The notes under the pieces are model-generated. The model was given only the letters and a program-made list of their open reading frames with translations. It had not been told where the DNA came from and did no database searches. Both the position numbers and the translations under genes were made by a program. DNA of 23,018 bases from an uncultured Paracoccaceae bacterium (GTDB taxonomy: Bacteria; Pseudomonadota; Alphaproteobacteria; Rhodobacterales; Rhodobacteraceae), in the NCBI GenBank assembly GCA_958439195.1, contig OY288168.1, forward strand, positions 1-23,018. The letters run 5' to 3'. Below are positions 1 to 7,681 of the stretch, one piece after another; position 1 is the first letter of the stretch; each line of letters starts with the position of its first letter.

Positions 1-1
1 C

Positions 2-355
2 AACCTGTTGCAGGGGTTCAAGCGGGCCAACAATATCCTGAGCCAGGCCGAGGCGAAGGATGGGGTGGAATATTCCTTTGGCGCGGACCCGAAATTCGCC
101 GAATCCGATGCCGAACGCGCGCTGTTCAATGCGCTGGATGTGGCGGAACAGGCCATCGGCCCCGCGATGAAGGCCGAGGATTTCGCCGCCGCGATGGGCG
201 CGATGGCCCAGTTGCGCGCGCCGATTGATGCGTTTTTCGAGGCGGTGCAGGTGAATGCCGACAATGAAATCATCCGCCGCAACCGCCTGAACCTGCTGCA
301 TCGCATCCGCGCGATCTGTGCGGGTGTGGCCGATCTGACAAAAGTGGAAGGCTAA
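2..355 (+). CDS. glyS: Glycyl-tRNA synthetase beta subunit, C-terminal part (5' end outside window)
   Basis: The reading frame enters from the left edge and gives the last 117 residues of a protein ending at TAA 353-355. The segment is helical, with FKRANNIL near its start, FFEAVQVNAD in the middle and RRNRLNLLHRIRAIC near its end. This is the pattern of the C-terminal anticodon-binding region of the bacterial GlyS subunit, which works with GlyQ as an alpha2beta2 enzyme charging tRNA-Gly with glycine in the cytoplasm. The PPDK-like gene follows about 155 bp downstream on the same strand; a G/C-rich stem-loop lies between them. The true start and the catalytic regions lie outside the window, so only the tail is assigned. 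Confidence 0.9.
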   Translation, partial: NLLQGFKRANNILSQAEAKDGVEYSFGADPKFAESDAERALFNALDVAEQAIGPAMKAEDFAAAMGAMAQLRAPIDAFFEAVQVNADNEIIRRNRLNLLHRIRAICAGVADLTKVEG

Positions 356-390
356 GCGCCTTCAACTTGGCGAAAATACCCCACGGGGGT

Positions 391-411
391 CCGGGGGTGT
401 GAAACCCCCGG
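391..411 (+). terminator. Stem-loop after glyS
   Basis: CCGGGGGT (391-398) pairs with ACCCCCGG (404-411) around a 5-nt loop, 36 bp after the glyS stop. No T-run follows, so it is either a weak or factor-assisted terminator or one of the G/C-rich stem-loops common between Rhodobacteraceae genes. Confidence 0.45.
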
Positions 412-493
412 CGCTCTCCGCATGCGCTGCGCGAATGTTACACTGAATGTCAGGCTTGATTGACACTGCTTTCGGCGTATCCTGCGGCTGCAT

Positions 494-501
494 AAGAAAG
501 G
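494..501 (+). promoter_or_regulatory. Ribosome binding site that favours the GTG 510 start of the PPDK-like gene
   Basis: AAGAAAGG lies 8 nt before GTG 510. The in-frame ATG at 447 has no purine-rich stretch before it, and the residues it would add do not resemble the family, so GTG 510 is preferred. ATG 519 is the other candidate. Confidence 0.55.
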
Positions 502-509
502 TCGCCGCA

Positions 510-3062
510 GTGCAGAAGATGGAAATGCTTCCCGATTTCGCCGAGATCACGCCAACGGCGCGCATCCAGACGGCGGCGCATGGCTGGCGGGCGAAATGCT
601 TGCAGCGATTGATCCGGCTGAACCTGCCGGTGCCGGAAACGGTGGCGCTGCCTGCGGGGACGGTGCGGGCCATTGCGGCGGGGCATCCGGTGGATGTGGA
701 GGCGATTCTGGCGCATTTCGGGGCCGAGGCGTTGATCTCTGTGCGGCCCAGCCCGGAGAACCCCGATTGGGGCGGGCCGGGGACGATTCTGAACATAGGA
801 ATGAACGCGGCGCGGCATCGCGGGTTGGTGGCGCGGCATGGGCAGGCGGCGGCGGATGCGCTGTATCTGCGGTTTGTGCAATCCTATGCCACCCATGTGG
901 CCCGACTGGACCCCGACATGTTCGACGGTGCCGCGCCATCGGCCGAGGCGTTGCGCGATGCGCTGCGGATCTATGAGATGGAGATGGACGAGCCGTTCCC
1001 CGAAGATCCGGCCCGCCAGTTGGCCGAAGTGTTGCGGTCCATGGCGCGGGCCTGGGAGGGAACCACGGCGCGGCTGCTGCGCCAAGCCAAGGGCGCGCCA
1101 GAGGCCGCGGCTTTGGGCCTTGTGGTGCAGGAAATGGCGCAAGGCATCGGCAAGGGGGTGTCCGGGTCGGGTGTCATTCAGTTTGTTGATCCGGTGACCG
1201 GTTTGCCGCAGGTGACGGGGCGCTATCTGGGCCAGTCGCAGGGGCGCGATGCGTTGAAGCGGACCGAGGCGATTTACCTGACCCGCGATCCGCGTGGCCC
1301 GTCGCTGGAGGAATTGGCCCCCGACCTGTTCACCGAATTGCTGCGTTACGGCGCGGCCTGCCGGGTGAAACTGCGCGAAGAGATGCAGATCGAATTTACC
1401 ATCGAAGATGGCCGTCTTGCGGTGCTGGACGCGGTCAAGGTGGCGCGGTCGGCGCGGGCTGGGTTGAAGATTGCGGTCGCGTTGGCCGATGACGGCGTGA
1501 TCACCGAAGCCGAGGCCGTATTGCGGGTAGAGCCGCGTGCCTTGCCGGAATTGCTGCACACGCAGGTTGATCCGCGGGGGCCGCGCGATGTGTTCGTGCG
1601 GGGCATTGCGGCCAGTCCGGGGGCGGCGACGGGGCGGGTGGTGTTCACCTCGCATGCTGCGCAGGCCAGCGCGGCGCGGGGCGAGCCTTGCATCCTGGTG
1701 CGGCGTGAAACAGCGCCCGAGGATATTCGCGGGATGCATTCCGCCGTGGGCGTGCTGACGGAACGCGGCGGCATGACCAGCCATGCGGCGGTGATCGGGC
1801 GGGGGTTGGGGCTGCCCTGCATCGTGGGGGCGTCGGACCTGAAGCTGGATGCCAAGGACAAGAAGCTGGTGGCGCCGGATGGCCGGGTGTTCCGGGAAGG
1901 CGACATCATCACCGTAGATGGCACTACGGGCGAGGCGCTGGTGGGCGCGGCAGAGATGTTGGCCCCGGCGCTGGATGACAGTTTCCGCAAGCTGCTGGGT
2001 TGGGCGGACCAATACCGGGATATCGGCATCCGGGCCAATGCGGATACGCCGTCCGATGCCACCACCGCCCGGCAGTTCGAGGCGCAGGGCATAGGGTTGT
2101 GCCGGACCGAGCATATGTTCTTTGAAGAAGACCGTCTGGTGGTGATGCGCGAGATGATCTTTGCCGACAGCCCAAAGGACCGGGCGGCGGCGCTGGCGCG
2201 GTTGTTGCCGATGCAGCGGGATGATTTCGTGCAGTTGTTCGACATCATGCAGGGCCTGCCGGTGTGCATTCGCCTGTTTGACCCGCCCTTGCACGAGTTT
2301 CTGCCGCAAAGCCGTGAGGGGCTGCGCGAATTGGCCGAGGCGCTGGACAAACCCTTGTCCGAGGTGACGCGGCGGGCCGAGGCCCTGGCCGAATTCAACC
2401 CGATGCTGGGGATGCGCGGGGTGCGGCTTGGCGTGGTGCTGCCCGAGATTTACGACATGCAGGCGCAGGCGATCTTTGAGGCGACAGTCGAGATCGCGCG
2501 GCGGGGCGGATCGGTGGTGCCAGAGATCATGATCCCGCTGGTCTCTGCCCGGCGTGAGGTAGAGCTGGTGCAGACCCGGATGGAGGCAGTGGCCGCCAAG
2601 GTGCGGACCAAGGCCGGGGTGGAGTTTGCCTACAAGTTGGGCGTGATGGTGGAAACCCCGCGCGCCGCCCTGCGGGCCGGAGAGATCGCGCAACATGCGG
2701 CCTTTCTGTCCTTTGGCACGAATGACCTGACACAGATGACCTATGGCTTGTCACGCGACGATGCCGGGCGGTTCATGAACACCTATGTGCAGCAAGGTGT
2801 ATTCCCCGAAGATCCGTTCCACATTCTGGATGTGGACGGGGTGGGCGAGTTGTTGTTGATCGGCGCCGAGCGTGGCCGGAGGACGCGAAATGATCTGGTC
2901 GTTTCGCTGTGTGGCGAGCATGGCGGGAACCCGGAATCGATTGATTTCTGCCGCAAGGCGGGATTCGATTACGTCTCCTGTTCGCCCTATCGCGTGCCAC
3001 TGGCGCGGCTGGCGGCGGCGCACCTTGCGCTGAAGGAGCGGGAAGGCAATATCGAAAAATAA
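510..3062 (+). CDS. Pyruvate phosphate dikinase-like PEP-utilising protein with diverged ATP-grasp loops
   Basis: From GTG 510 the product is 850 residues, close to the roughly 875 of bacterial PPDK, which interconverts pyruvate, ATP and phosphate with PEP, AMP and pyrophosphate in the cytoplasm. The phosphohistidine swivel domain is clear: GGMTSHAAV, with the phosphorylated His at about residue 425. The PEP/pyruvate-binding barrel is also clear: GLCRTEHMFF, FGTNDLTQMTYG, and LCGEHGG with the catalytic Cys near residue 801, then DYVSCSPYRVPLARLAAA at the end. The N-terminal ATP-grasp part is unusual. The glycine-rich GGKGANL loop of PPDK reads HGWRAKCL, and the usual SMPGMMDTVLNLG reads WGGPGTILNIG, although the VR of SVRSG survives as ISVRPS. 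It may therefore be a PPDK paralogue with altered nucleotide use. The gene stands alone, followed by a 206-bp gap. Confidence 0.8.
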   Translation: MQKMEMLPDFAEITPTARIQTAAHGWRAKCLQRLIRLNLPVPETVALPAGTVRAIAAGHPVDVEAILAHFGAEALISVRPSPENPDWGGPGTILNIGMNAARHRGLVARHGQAAADALYLRFVQSYATHVARLDPDMFDGAAPSAEALRDALRIYEMEMDEPFPEDPARQLAEVLRSMARAWEGTTARLLRQAKGAPEAAALGLVVQEMAQGIGKGVSGSGVIQFVDPVTGLPQVTGRYLGQSQGRDALKRTEAIYLTRDPRGPSLEELAPDLFTELLRYGAACRVKLREEMQIEFTIEDGRLAVLDAVKVARSARAGLKIAVALADDGVITEAEAVLRVEPRALPELLHTQVDPRGPRDVFVRGIAASPGAATGRVVFTSHAAQASAARGEPCILVRRETAPEDIRGMHSAVGVLTERGGMTSHAAVIGRGLGLPCIVGASDLKLDAKDKKLVAPDGRVFREGDIITVDGTTGEALVGAAEMLAPALDDSFRKLLGWADQYRDIGIRANADTPSDATTARQFEAQGIGLCRTEHMFFEEDRLVVMREMIFADSPKDRAAALARLLPMQRDDFVQLFDIMQGLPVCIRLFDPPLHEFLPQSREGLRELAEALDKPLSEVTRRAEALAEFNPMLGMRGVRLGVVLPEIYDMQAQAIFEATVEIARRGGSVVPEIMIPLVSARREVELVQTRMEAVAAKVRTKAGVEFAYKLGVMVETPRAALRAGEIAQHAAFLSFGTNDLTQMTYGLSRDDAGRFMNTYVQQGVFPEDPFHILDVDGVGELLLIGAERGRRTRNDLVVSLCGEHGGNPESIDFCRKAGFDYVSCSPYRVPLARLAAAHLALKEREGNIEK

Positions 3063-3112
3063 CACAATATCATGTGGTTGTTTCCTTTTCTTCACACAGC
3101 GAGTTAGGAAAA

Positions 3113-3132
3113 TTCGGCGGATATCCGCCGAA
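3113..3132. promoter_or_regulatory. Perfect 20-bp palindrome between the PPDK-like gene and the cell-wall hydrolase
   Basis: TTCGGCGG (3113-3120), ATAT, CCGCCGAA (3125-3132) form an exact inverted repeat 51 bp after the PPDK-like stop and about 137 bp before the next start. A-runs flank it on both sides and there is no T-run on the plus strand. It could be a dimeric regulator site or the stem of a terminator. The rest of the 206-bp gap shows nothing I can name. Confidence 0.4.
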
Positions 3133-3268
3133 AAGGGCCGGATTTTGGTTGTAATTCTGCCACATTGGTAGACTCCGGCCCGGTGATTCGACTACGCCCG
3201 CCCCTCATTAACGCCGGGGACAGACTTTCCGGTTTTGATGGGTTGAAACAACCGGGATACACGAGACC

Positions 3269-3949
3269 ATGCGCTTGCACACAGGCTGGATAACGGGGGC
3301 GATTGCCGCCGTGGTCCTGAATGGAGCGGCCTTCGCCGACGTGACGGTGAGCCAATCGAACGATCCGACCGCCGCCATCGGTGGCACAATGGGCAACCTG
3401 CTGGGGGCGGAGCGTGTCGCGCTGAACGCCATTCCGCAGGAACGGTTGACCGAACTTGCGGTGGGACCAAAGATCGAGACGCGGACCACGAGGGGCAAGG
3501 CCACGGCGCCTGTCGTGATCCGCTATGATGATGCGTGGCTGGCGGCACAACCCGCGCCCGCAGGCGATGCACAATGGGAATGCCTGAGCAAAGCCATCTA
3601 TTTCGAGGCGCGGGGCGAAACCCTGCGTGGGCAGTTTGCGGTGGCAGAGGTGATTCTGAACCGTGTTGACAGCCCCGACTATCCATCCAGCATTTGCGGT
3701 GTGGTGGAACAGCGCGGTGGCGGCGGGTGCCAGTTCAGCTATGTCTGCGATGGCCGTGCCGACCGGATGCGCGACCCCGAGGCGATGTGGCGGGCCGAAC
3801 GGATTGCCGCCACGATGATCAGCGGCGCGCCACGCGCGTTGACAATGGGGGCCACGCATTTCCATACCAAACAGGTTCGCCCCGGCTGGGCGCGGCGGTT
3901 TCCGCAAACGGCATCCATCGGCGCGCATCTGTTCTACAAGCAACCGTAA
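3269..3949 (+). CDS. Secreted cell-wall hydrolase, SleB/CwlJ family (Hydrolase_2)
   Basis: The product has 226 residues. It begins with a signal-peptide-like segment (MRLHTGWITGAIAAVVLNGAAFA, likely cleaved after AFA-23), so it probably acts on peptidoglycan in the periplasm. Residues about 104-225 carry the SleB/CwlJ-type domain: ECLSKAIYFEARGE with the presumed catalytic Glu 113, FAVAEVILNRV, YPSSICGVV, CQFSYVCDG, then ATHFHTKQVRPGW and IGAHLFYK at the end. Residues 24-100 are a linker without a recognised domain. In spore formers this family degrades cortex; in alphaproteobacteria it is taken as a general lytic transglycosylase or amidase-like enzyme, and the exact bond cut cannot be read from the sequence. 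ATG 3269 is chosen because it starts the signal peptide, although the preceding ACGAG is a weak ribosome site. A stem-loop separates it from folB. Confidence 0.85.
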   Translation: MRLHTGWITGAIAAVVLNGAAFADVTVSQSNDPTAAIGGTMGNLLGAERVALNAIPQERLTELAVGPKIETRTTRGKATAPVVIRYDDAWLAAQPAPAGDAQWECLSKAIYFEARGETLRGQFAVAEVILNRVDSPDYPSSICGVVEQRGGGGCQFSYVCDGRADRMRDPEAMWRAERIAATMISGAPRALTMGATHFHTKQVRPGWARRFPQTASIGAHLFYKQP

Positions 3950-4008
3950 GAAGCAACGGAACGAGTCGCCTTGCTTGCGTCTTGTGCCGGGTTCGGACAT
4001 GGAATTGT

Positions 4009-4034
4009 CGGGGGCAGGGGTTAACCTGCCCCCG
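4009..4034 (+). terminator. Stem-loop terminator after the cell-wall hydrolase
   Basis: CGGGGGCAGG (4009-4018) pairs with CCTGCCCCCG (4025-4034) around GGTTAA, followed by AATTCCTTT. The 10-bp stem lies 59 bp after the stop codon and ends 29 bp before folB, separating the two genes. The weak T-tract lowers certainty about efficiency. Confidence 0.6.
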
Positions 4035-4063
4035 AATTCCTTTGCGCGCCGGGAGGCGAGACG

Positions 4064-4972
4064 ATGACCACCGACACCCGCCTTGCCTTTGCCCATCCCG
4101 AAGAGCGGGCCGTGGCATCGGCCAGCGCCGACCCGCGCGACCGGATCAGCCTGCGCGATCATGTGGTCGAAGTGGAAATTGGCGCTTTTCAGCAAGAGCG
4201 CGGCACACGGCAGCGGATCCAGTTCAACGTGGTGGTCGAGGTGCGCCCGCCGCAGCAACCGCTGGATGATGATGTCGACAAGATCCTGAGCTATGACCGC
4301 ATCACCGAAGCGATTGCCGCGGAATTGGCGGCAGAGCGGTTGAACCTGCTGGAAACGCTGGCCGAGCGGGTGGCGGAACGCATCCTTGCCGAACCGCAGG
4401 CGATGCGGGCTTTTGTGCGGGTGGAAAAGCTGGACCGTGGTCCCGGCAAGCTGGGGGTGGAAATCGCGCGCAGCCGGGCCGAGGCACCACTGAAGTCCGT
4501 CGGGACGGATGGGGTGGAAGAGGCGCTGCATCCTTTGGTGGTGTATCTGGACAATGACGCGATTCATGCCCCCGATCTGACGGCGCGGCTGGATGCGTTG
4601 CAGGCGCGCGGGGTGCCGGTGATCCTGACCGTCGGGCTGCCCGATCTGCCGCGCCCGGAAACCGGGCACAAGCCGACGCAGCGACGGATTGACCTGCTGG
4701 CGATTGAACAAAACGCCTGGACGCTGGCCGCACGGGATGCGCGTTGTGTGGTGGTGGCCACGCGGACGGAAATCGACTGGGCGATCAAGCATGGCCAGAT
4801 GATCGTCTGGGCGCCATCCAAGTTGGTGCTGGACGCGGTGGACGGGCCGCAAAGCCGTGATCCGGTGGCCTTGGCGTTGTGGTTGGCCGAGATGATGGCG
4901 GCGCACGGGATTGTCGTTCACGGCGATGTTGCAGTGCCGGCAGGAAGCCGCGTGGCGGTTGAACGCGGCTGA
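4064..4972 (+). CDS. folB: Dihydroneopterin aldolase with a long C-terminal extension
   Basis: The product has 302 residues, whereas ordinary FolB has about 120. Residues about 28-138 are the FolB domain: ISLRDHVVEVEIGAF, then QQERGTRQ with the conserved Glu (E45), LSYDRITEAI, LLETLAERVAERIL, and VRVEKLDRGPGKLGVEIAR with the conserved Lys (K122). FolB cleaves 7,8-dihydroneopterin to 6-hydroxymethyl-dihydropterin and glycolaldehyde in folate synthesis. Residues about 155-302 form a second region (VVYLDNDAIHAPDLTARLDAL, VPVILTVGLPDLP, VVHGDVAVPAGSRV) that looks like an alpha/beta fold but that I cannot assign. GGGAG at 4051-4055 supports ATG 4064. The gene heads a run with folP and glmM, which supports the folate role. 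The extension appears intact and in frame, not a frameshift artefact. Confidence 0.8.
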   Translation: MTTDTRLAFAHPEERAVASASADPRDRISLRDHVVEVEIGAFQQERGTRQRIQFNVVVEVRPPQQPLDDDVDKILSYDRITEAIAAELAAERLNLLETLAERVAERILAEPQAMRAFVRVEKLDRGPGKLGVEIARSRAEAPLKSVGTDGVEEALHPLVVYLDNDAIHAPDLTARLDALQARGVPVILTVGLPDLPRPETGHKPTQRRIDLLAIEQNAWTLAARDARCVVVATRTEIDWAIKHGQMIVWAPSKLVLDAVDGPQSRDPVALALWLAEMMAAHGIVVHGDVAVPAGSRVAVERG

Positions 4973-5019
4973 CCTGCGCGGGGCTTGCGCGGGCGCGGTG
5001 CTGCGCCTAGGCAGTGCGT

Positions 5020-6027
5020 ATGGAATATTACCGCCCAATTGCAATGACCGATGCGGCCCGGCCTGCGGGGGCGCTGCCCCTTGCCGGGGGGTGGTGCTGG
5101 TTCACGCAGGTCGAGGTGTTGCATCGGGACGCCCCACCGCGTGTGGTGGCCGCCGCCGACCTGCCGACCGAGGTGCTGGACAGGCTGAGCGCGTCCCGCC
5201 CGGATTTTGGTGGAATGGCAATGGACCGGCCACGCATCATGGGCATCCTGAACGTGACACCGGACAGCTTTTCCGATGGCGGGCGGTTCCTTGCCCCCGA
5301 GGCGGCGCTGGTGCAGGCGCGGGCCTTGGCGGATGGCGCGGATGTGCTGGATATTGGCGGCGAAAGCACGCGCCCCGGCGCGGCAGAGGTGCCGGTGGCC
5401 GAGGAAGTGGCGCGCACCGCCCCGGTGATCGCCGCGCTGCGGGCGGGTGGTCTGGCTGTGCCGCTATCGATTGATACGCGCAAGGCCGCCGTGGCGCAGG
5501 CCGCGCTGTCGGCAGGTGCTGGAATTGTGAACGACGTGGCGGCGATGGGATTTGATCCTGCGATGGCGTCGGTGGTGTCCGGCGCGGATGCGCCGATCAT
5601 TCTGATGCATTCTATCGGGACGCCTGCGACGATGCAGGATGACCCGCGCTATGAGGATGTGGCGCTGGATGTTTACGATTTTCTGAAGGCACGGATCGCC
5701 GCGGCCGAGGCGGCGGGTATTCCCCGCGCGCGGATCATGGTGGATCCCGGTATCGGGTTCGGCAAGACGGCGGCGCATAATCTGGCGTTGATCCGAAGGT
5801 TTAGCCTGTTCCACGATCTGGGTGTTCCGGTGCTTTTGGGCGCATCGCGCAAGCGGTTTATCGGTGTGATCGGGGGCGAGGATCAGGCCGCACGGCGGAT
5901 GCCCGGGTCTGTTGCGGTGGCTTTGGCGGGTGTGGCGCAGGGCGCGCAGATGCTGCGCATGCATGATGTGGCCGAGACGCGGCAGGCGCTGCGGCTGTGG
6001 CTGGCGGTAAATGGAGTGAATGGATGA
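5020..6027 (+). CDS. folP: Dihydropteroate synthase
   Basis: The product has 335 residues and joins 6-hydroxymethyl-dihydropterin pyrophosphate with p-aminobenzoate to make dihydropteroate; it is the sulfonamide target. The family motifs are in order: GILNVTPDSFSDGGRF (75-90), DIGGESTRPGA (111-121), SIDTRKA (150-156), IVNDVAAM, ILMHSIGTPATMQDDPRY, VDPGIGFGKTAAHNL (241-255) and LLGASRKRFIG (272-282), ending with RMHDV. About 70 residues precede the barrel (MEYYRPIAMTDAARPAGAL onward), longer than in the common enzyme. ATG 5020 is chosen because the preceding sequence has AGGCAG; GTG 5014 and ATG 5044 are alternatives. It lies 47 bp after folB, and its TGA overlaps the glmM ATG, so translation is probably coupled. 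Confidence 0.93.
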   Translation: MEYYRPIAMTDAARPAGALPLAGGWCWFTQVEVLHRDAPPRVVAAADLPTEVLDRLSASRPDFGGMAMDRPRIMGILNVTPDSFSDGGRFLAPEAALVQARALADGADVLDIGGESTRPGAAEVPVAEEVARTAPVIAALRAGGLAVPLSIDTRKAAVAQAALSAGAGIVNDVAAMGFDPAMASVVSGADAPIILMHSIGTPATMQDDPRYEDVALDVYDFLKARIAAAEAAGIPRARIMVDPGIGFGKTAAHNLALIRRFSLFHDLGVPVLLGASRKRFIGVIGGEDQAARRMPGSVAVALAGVAQGAQMLRMHDVAETRQALRLWLAVNGVNG

Positions 6028-7370
6028 CGCGCAAACTGTTTGGGACCGATGGGGTGCGGGGGCGGGCGAACAGCTACCCGATGACCGCCGAGATGGCGCT
6101 GCGCCTGGGTGCGGCCGCGGGGCGGTATTTTCGGCGTGATGGTGGGGCGGCACATCGTGTAGTCATTGGCAAAGATACGCGGCTTTCCGGCTATATGTTG
6201 GAGAACGCGCTGACGGCCGGATTGACCAGCACGGGGATGAATGTGCTGCTTCTGGGGCCGGTGCCGACGCCGGCGGTGGGGTTTTTGACGCGGTCTATGC
6301 GGGCGGATGTGGGGGTTATGATTTCGGCGTCGCACAACCCGCATTATGATAATGGGATCAAGTTCTTTGGGCCGGACGGGTTCAAGCTTTCCGATGAGGC
6401 GGAGGCCGAGATTGAGGCGCTGCTGGAGGGTGAGATCGAGCCGGCCCAGCCCGAGAATATCGGGCGGGCCAAGCGGATCGAGGATGGCCGAGGGCGGTAT
6501 CAGGAATTCGTCAAGACGACGCTGCCTGCGGGCGTGCGGCTGGATGGGTTGAAGGTGGTGATCGACTGCGCCAACGGGGCGGCCTACCGTGCTGCGCCGG
6601 AGGTGTTGTGGGAATTGGGGGCAGAGGTGATCCCCGTCGGGGTTTCCCCTAACGGCAAGAATATCAACGAAAATTGCGGATCGACCCATGTGCAGACGGC
6701 GGCCGAGGCCGTGGTGGCGCATGGCGCGCATGTGGGCATAGCGCTGGATGGCGATGCGGATCGGGTGATGATCCTGGATGCCAAGGGGCGGGTCGCGGAT
6801 GGCGATCAGATCATGGCGCTGATGGCCACCCGCTGGGCCGAGGATGGCCGTCTGCGGGGGGGCGCGCTGGTGGCCACCGTGATGTCGAACCTGGGGCTGG
6901 AACGGCATCTTGAGGGGCGGGGGCTGCGGCTGGAACGCACGGCGGTGGGGGACCGCTATGTCGTTGAAAGAATGCGGGAAGGTGGCTTTAATCTGGGCGG
7001 CGAACAGTCGGGCCATATTGTGATGACGGACTATGCCACGACCGGCGATGGGCTGGTGGCGGGGCTGCAATTCCTGGCTGAAATGGCGCGGACGGGGGAG
7101 ACAGCGGCGGTGCTGGCGCGGCAGTTCGAGACGGTGCCGCAGATGTTGAAGAATGTGCGCTATGGCGCCGGAAAACAGCCGCTGGACGCGCCCGCCGTGC
7201 AGGCGGTGATCGCCGGGATGGAGGCCAAGATTTCGGGCAAGGGGCGCATCCTGATCCGCAAATCGGGGACGGAACCGCTGGTGCGGGTGATGGCGGAATG
7301 TGAGGATGCGGGGCTGCTGGATGAGGTGGTTTCTACCATTGTGAGAGCGGTGGAACAGGCGGCGGGGTGA
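6024..7370 (+). CDS. glmM: Phosphoglucosamine mutase
   Basis: The product has 448 residues, close to the 445 of the E. coli enzyme. It converts glucosamine-6-phosphate to glucosamine-1-phosphate on the way to UDP-GlcNAc for peptidoglycan and lipid A. It begins KLFGTDGVRG, has the phosphoserine loop ISASHNP with active Ser 103, the Mg-binding loop LDGDADRV near residue 250, EQSGHIV for sugar binding, and the C-terminal phosphate-binding loop RKSGTEPLVRVM. The ATG at 6024 overlaps the folP stop (ATGA), and GGAG at 6013-6016 is its ribosome site. It is the last gene of the folB-folP-glmM run and is followed by a strong terminator. The folP-glmM pairing is widespread in bacteria. Confidence 0.96.
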   Translation: MTRKLFGTDGVRGRANSYPMTAEMALRLGAAAGRYFRRDGGAAHRVVIGKDTRLSGYMLENALTAGLTSTGMNVLLLGPVPTPAVGFLTRSMRADVGVMISASHNPHYDNGIKFFGPDGFKLSDEAEAEIEALLEGEIEPAQPENIGRAKRIEDGRGRYQEFVKTTLPAGVRLDGLKVVIDCANGAAYRAAPEVLWELGAEVIPVGVSPNGKNINENCGSTHVQTAAEAVVAHGAHVGIALDGDADRVMILDAKGRVADGDQIMALMATRWAEDGRLRGGALVATVMSNLGLERHLEGRGLRLERTAVGDRYVVERMREGGFNLGGEQSGHIVMTDYATTGDGLVAGLQFLAEMARTGETAAVLARQFETVPQMLKNVRYGAGKQPLDAPAVQAVIAGMEAKISGKGRILIRKSGTEPLVRVMAECEDAGLLDEVVSTIVRAVEQAAG

Positions 7371-7448
7371 TTTGGGCGTTCAGCACGCGGTGCAGACGCG
7401 CAGTGCAGACAGGCGTATGCACGCAGCGACCTGTGGATTAGGCAAAAG

Positions 7449-7481
7449 AAAACGGCGCGCGGGGGACCGCGCGCCGTTTTT
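7449..7481. terminator. Strong bidirectional terminator between glmM and the convergent small gene
   Basis: AAAACGGCGCGCGG (7449-7462) pairs with CCGCGCGCCGTTTT (7467-7480) around a 4-nt loop. A T-run follows on the plus strand, and the minus strand reads TTTTCTTTTG after the stem. It can end glmM and also the small gene read from the other side. Confidence 0.88.
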
Positions 7482-7522
7482 GATTGTGTCAAGGCGTGGC
7501 GGGGTGACGCCCCTGCCTGCCG

Positions 7523-7681
7523 TTATTCCTTGGGCGTCTCGACGGCCGCTTCGGTGGGTTCTTCCACCTGGGTGGCGGGCATGGTGCGCTGCCATGTGGG
7601 CTTGCGCCGCGATTTTGCGGGGGCCTTTTCGCTGAGGAAGGCGGCAAGGTCGAAACGCGGCTTGGGGGTAGAGATACCCAT
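7523..7681 (-). CDS. Small hypothetical protein, 52 aa
   Basis: The product starts MGISTPKPRFDLAAFL and ends in an acidic, threonine-rich tail (EEPTEAAVETPKE). The middle is basic (SEKAPAKSRRKPTW). No membrane segment, signal peptide or known domain is visible. Support for the gene is a good ribosome site (GAAAGGA about 7 nt before ATG 7681), chromosome-like GC content and a terminator just after the stop. The frame stays open upstream to 7948, but that stretch does not look coding as a whole. It lies downstream of the NACHT gene on the same strand, 263 bp away, and its base composition matches the chromosome rather than the NACHT gene, so a functional link is doubtful. I do not recognise the family. 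Confidence 0.5.
   Translation of the reverse strand: MGISTPKPRFDLAAFLSEKAPAKSRRKPTWQRTMPATQVEEPTEAAVETPKE

Noticed and set aside
447..509. ATG 447 as start of the PPDK-like protein
   Set aside because: No ribosome site precedes it and the added residues are unlike the family; GTG 510 has a suitable site.
450..2696. Long open frame on the minus strand opposite the PPDK-like gene
   Set aside because: It has a His/Arg/Pro-rich composition without any domain, as expected from the codon bias of the GC-rich gene on the other strand.
3104..5044. Long minus-strand open frame across the cell-wall hydrolase and folB
   Set aside because: It is antisense to two well-supported genes, and its composition is that of a GC-rich shadow.
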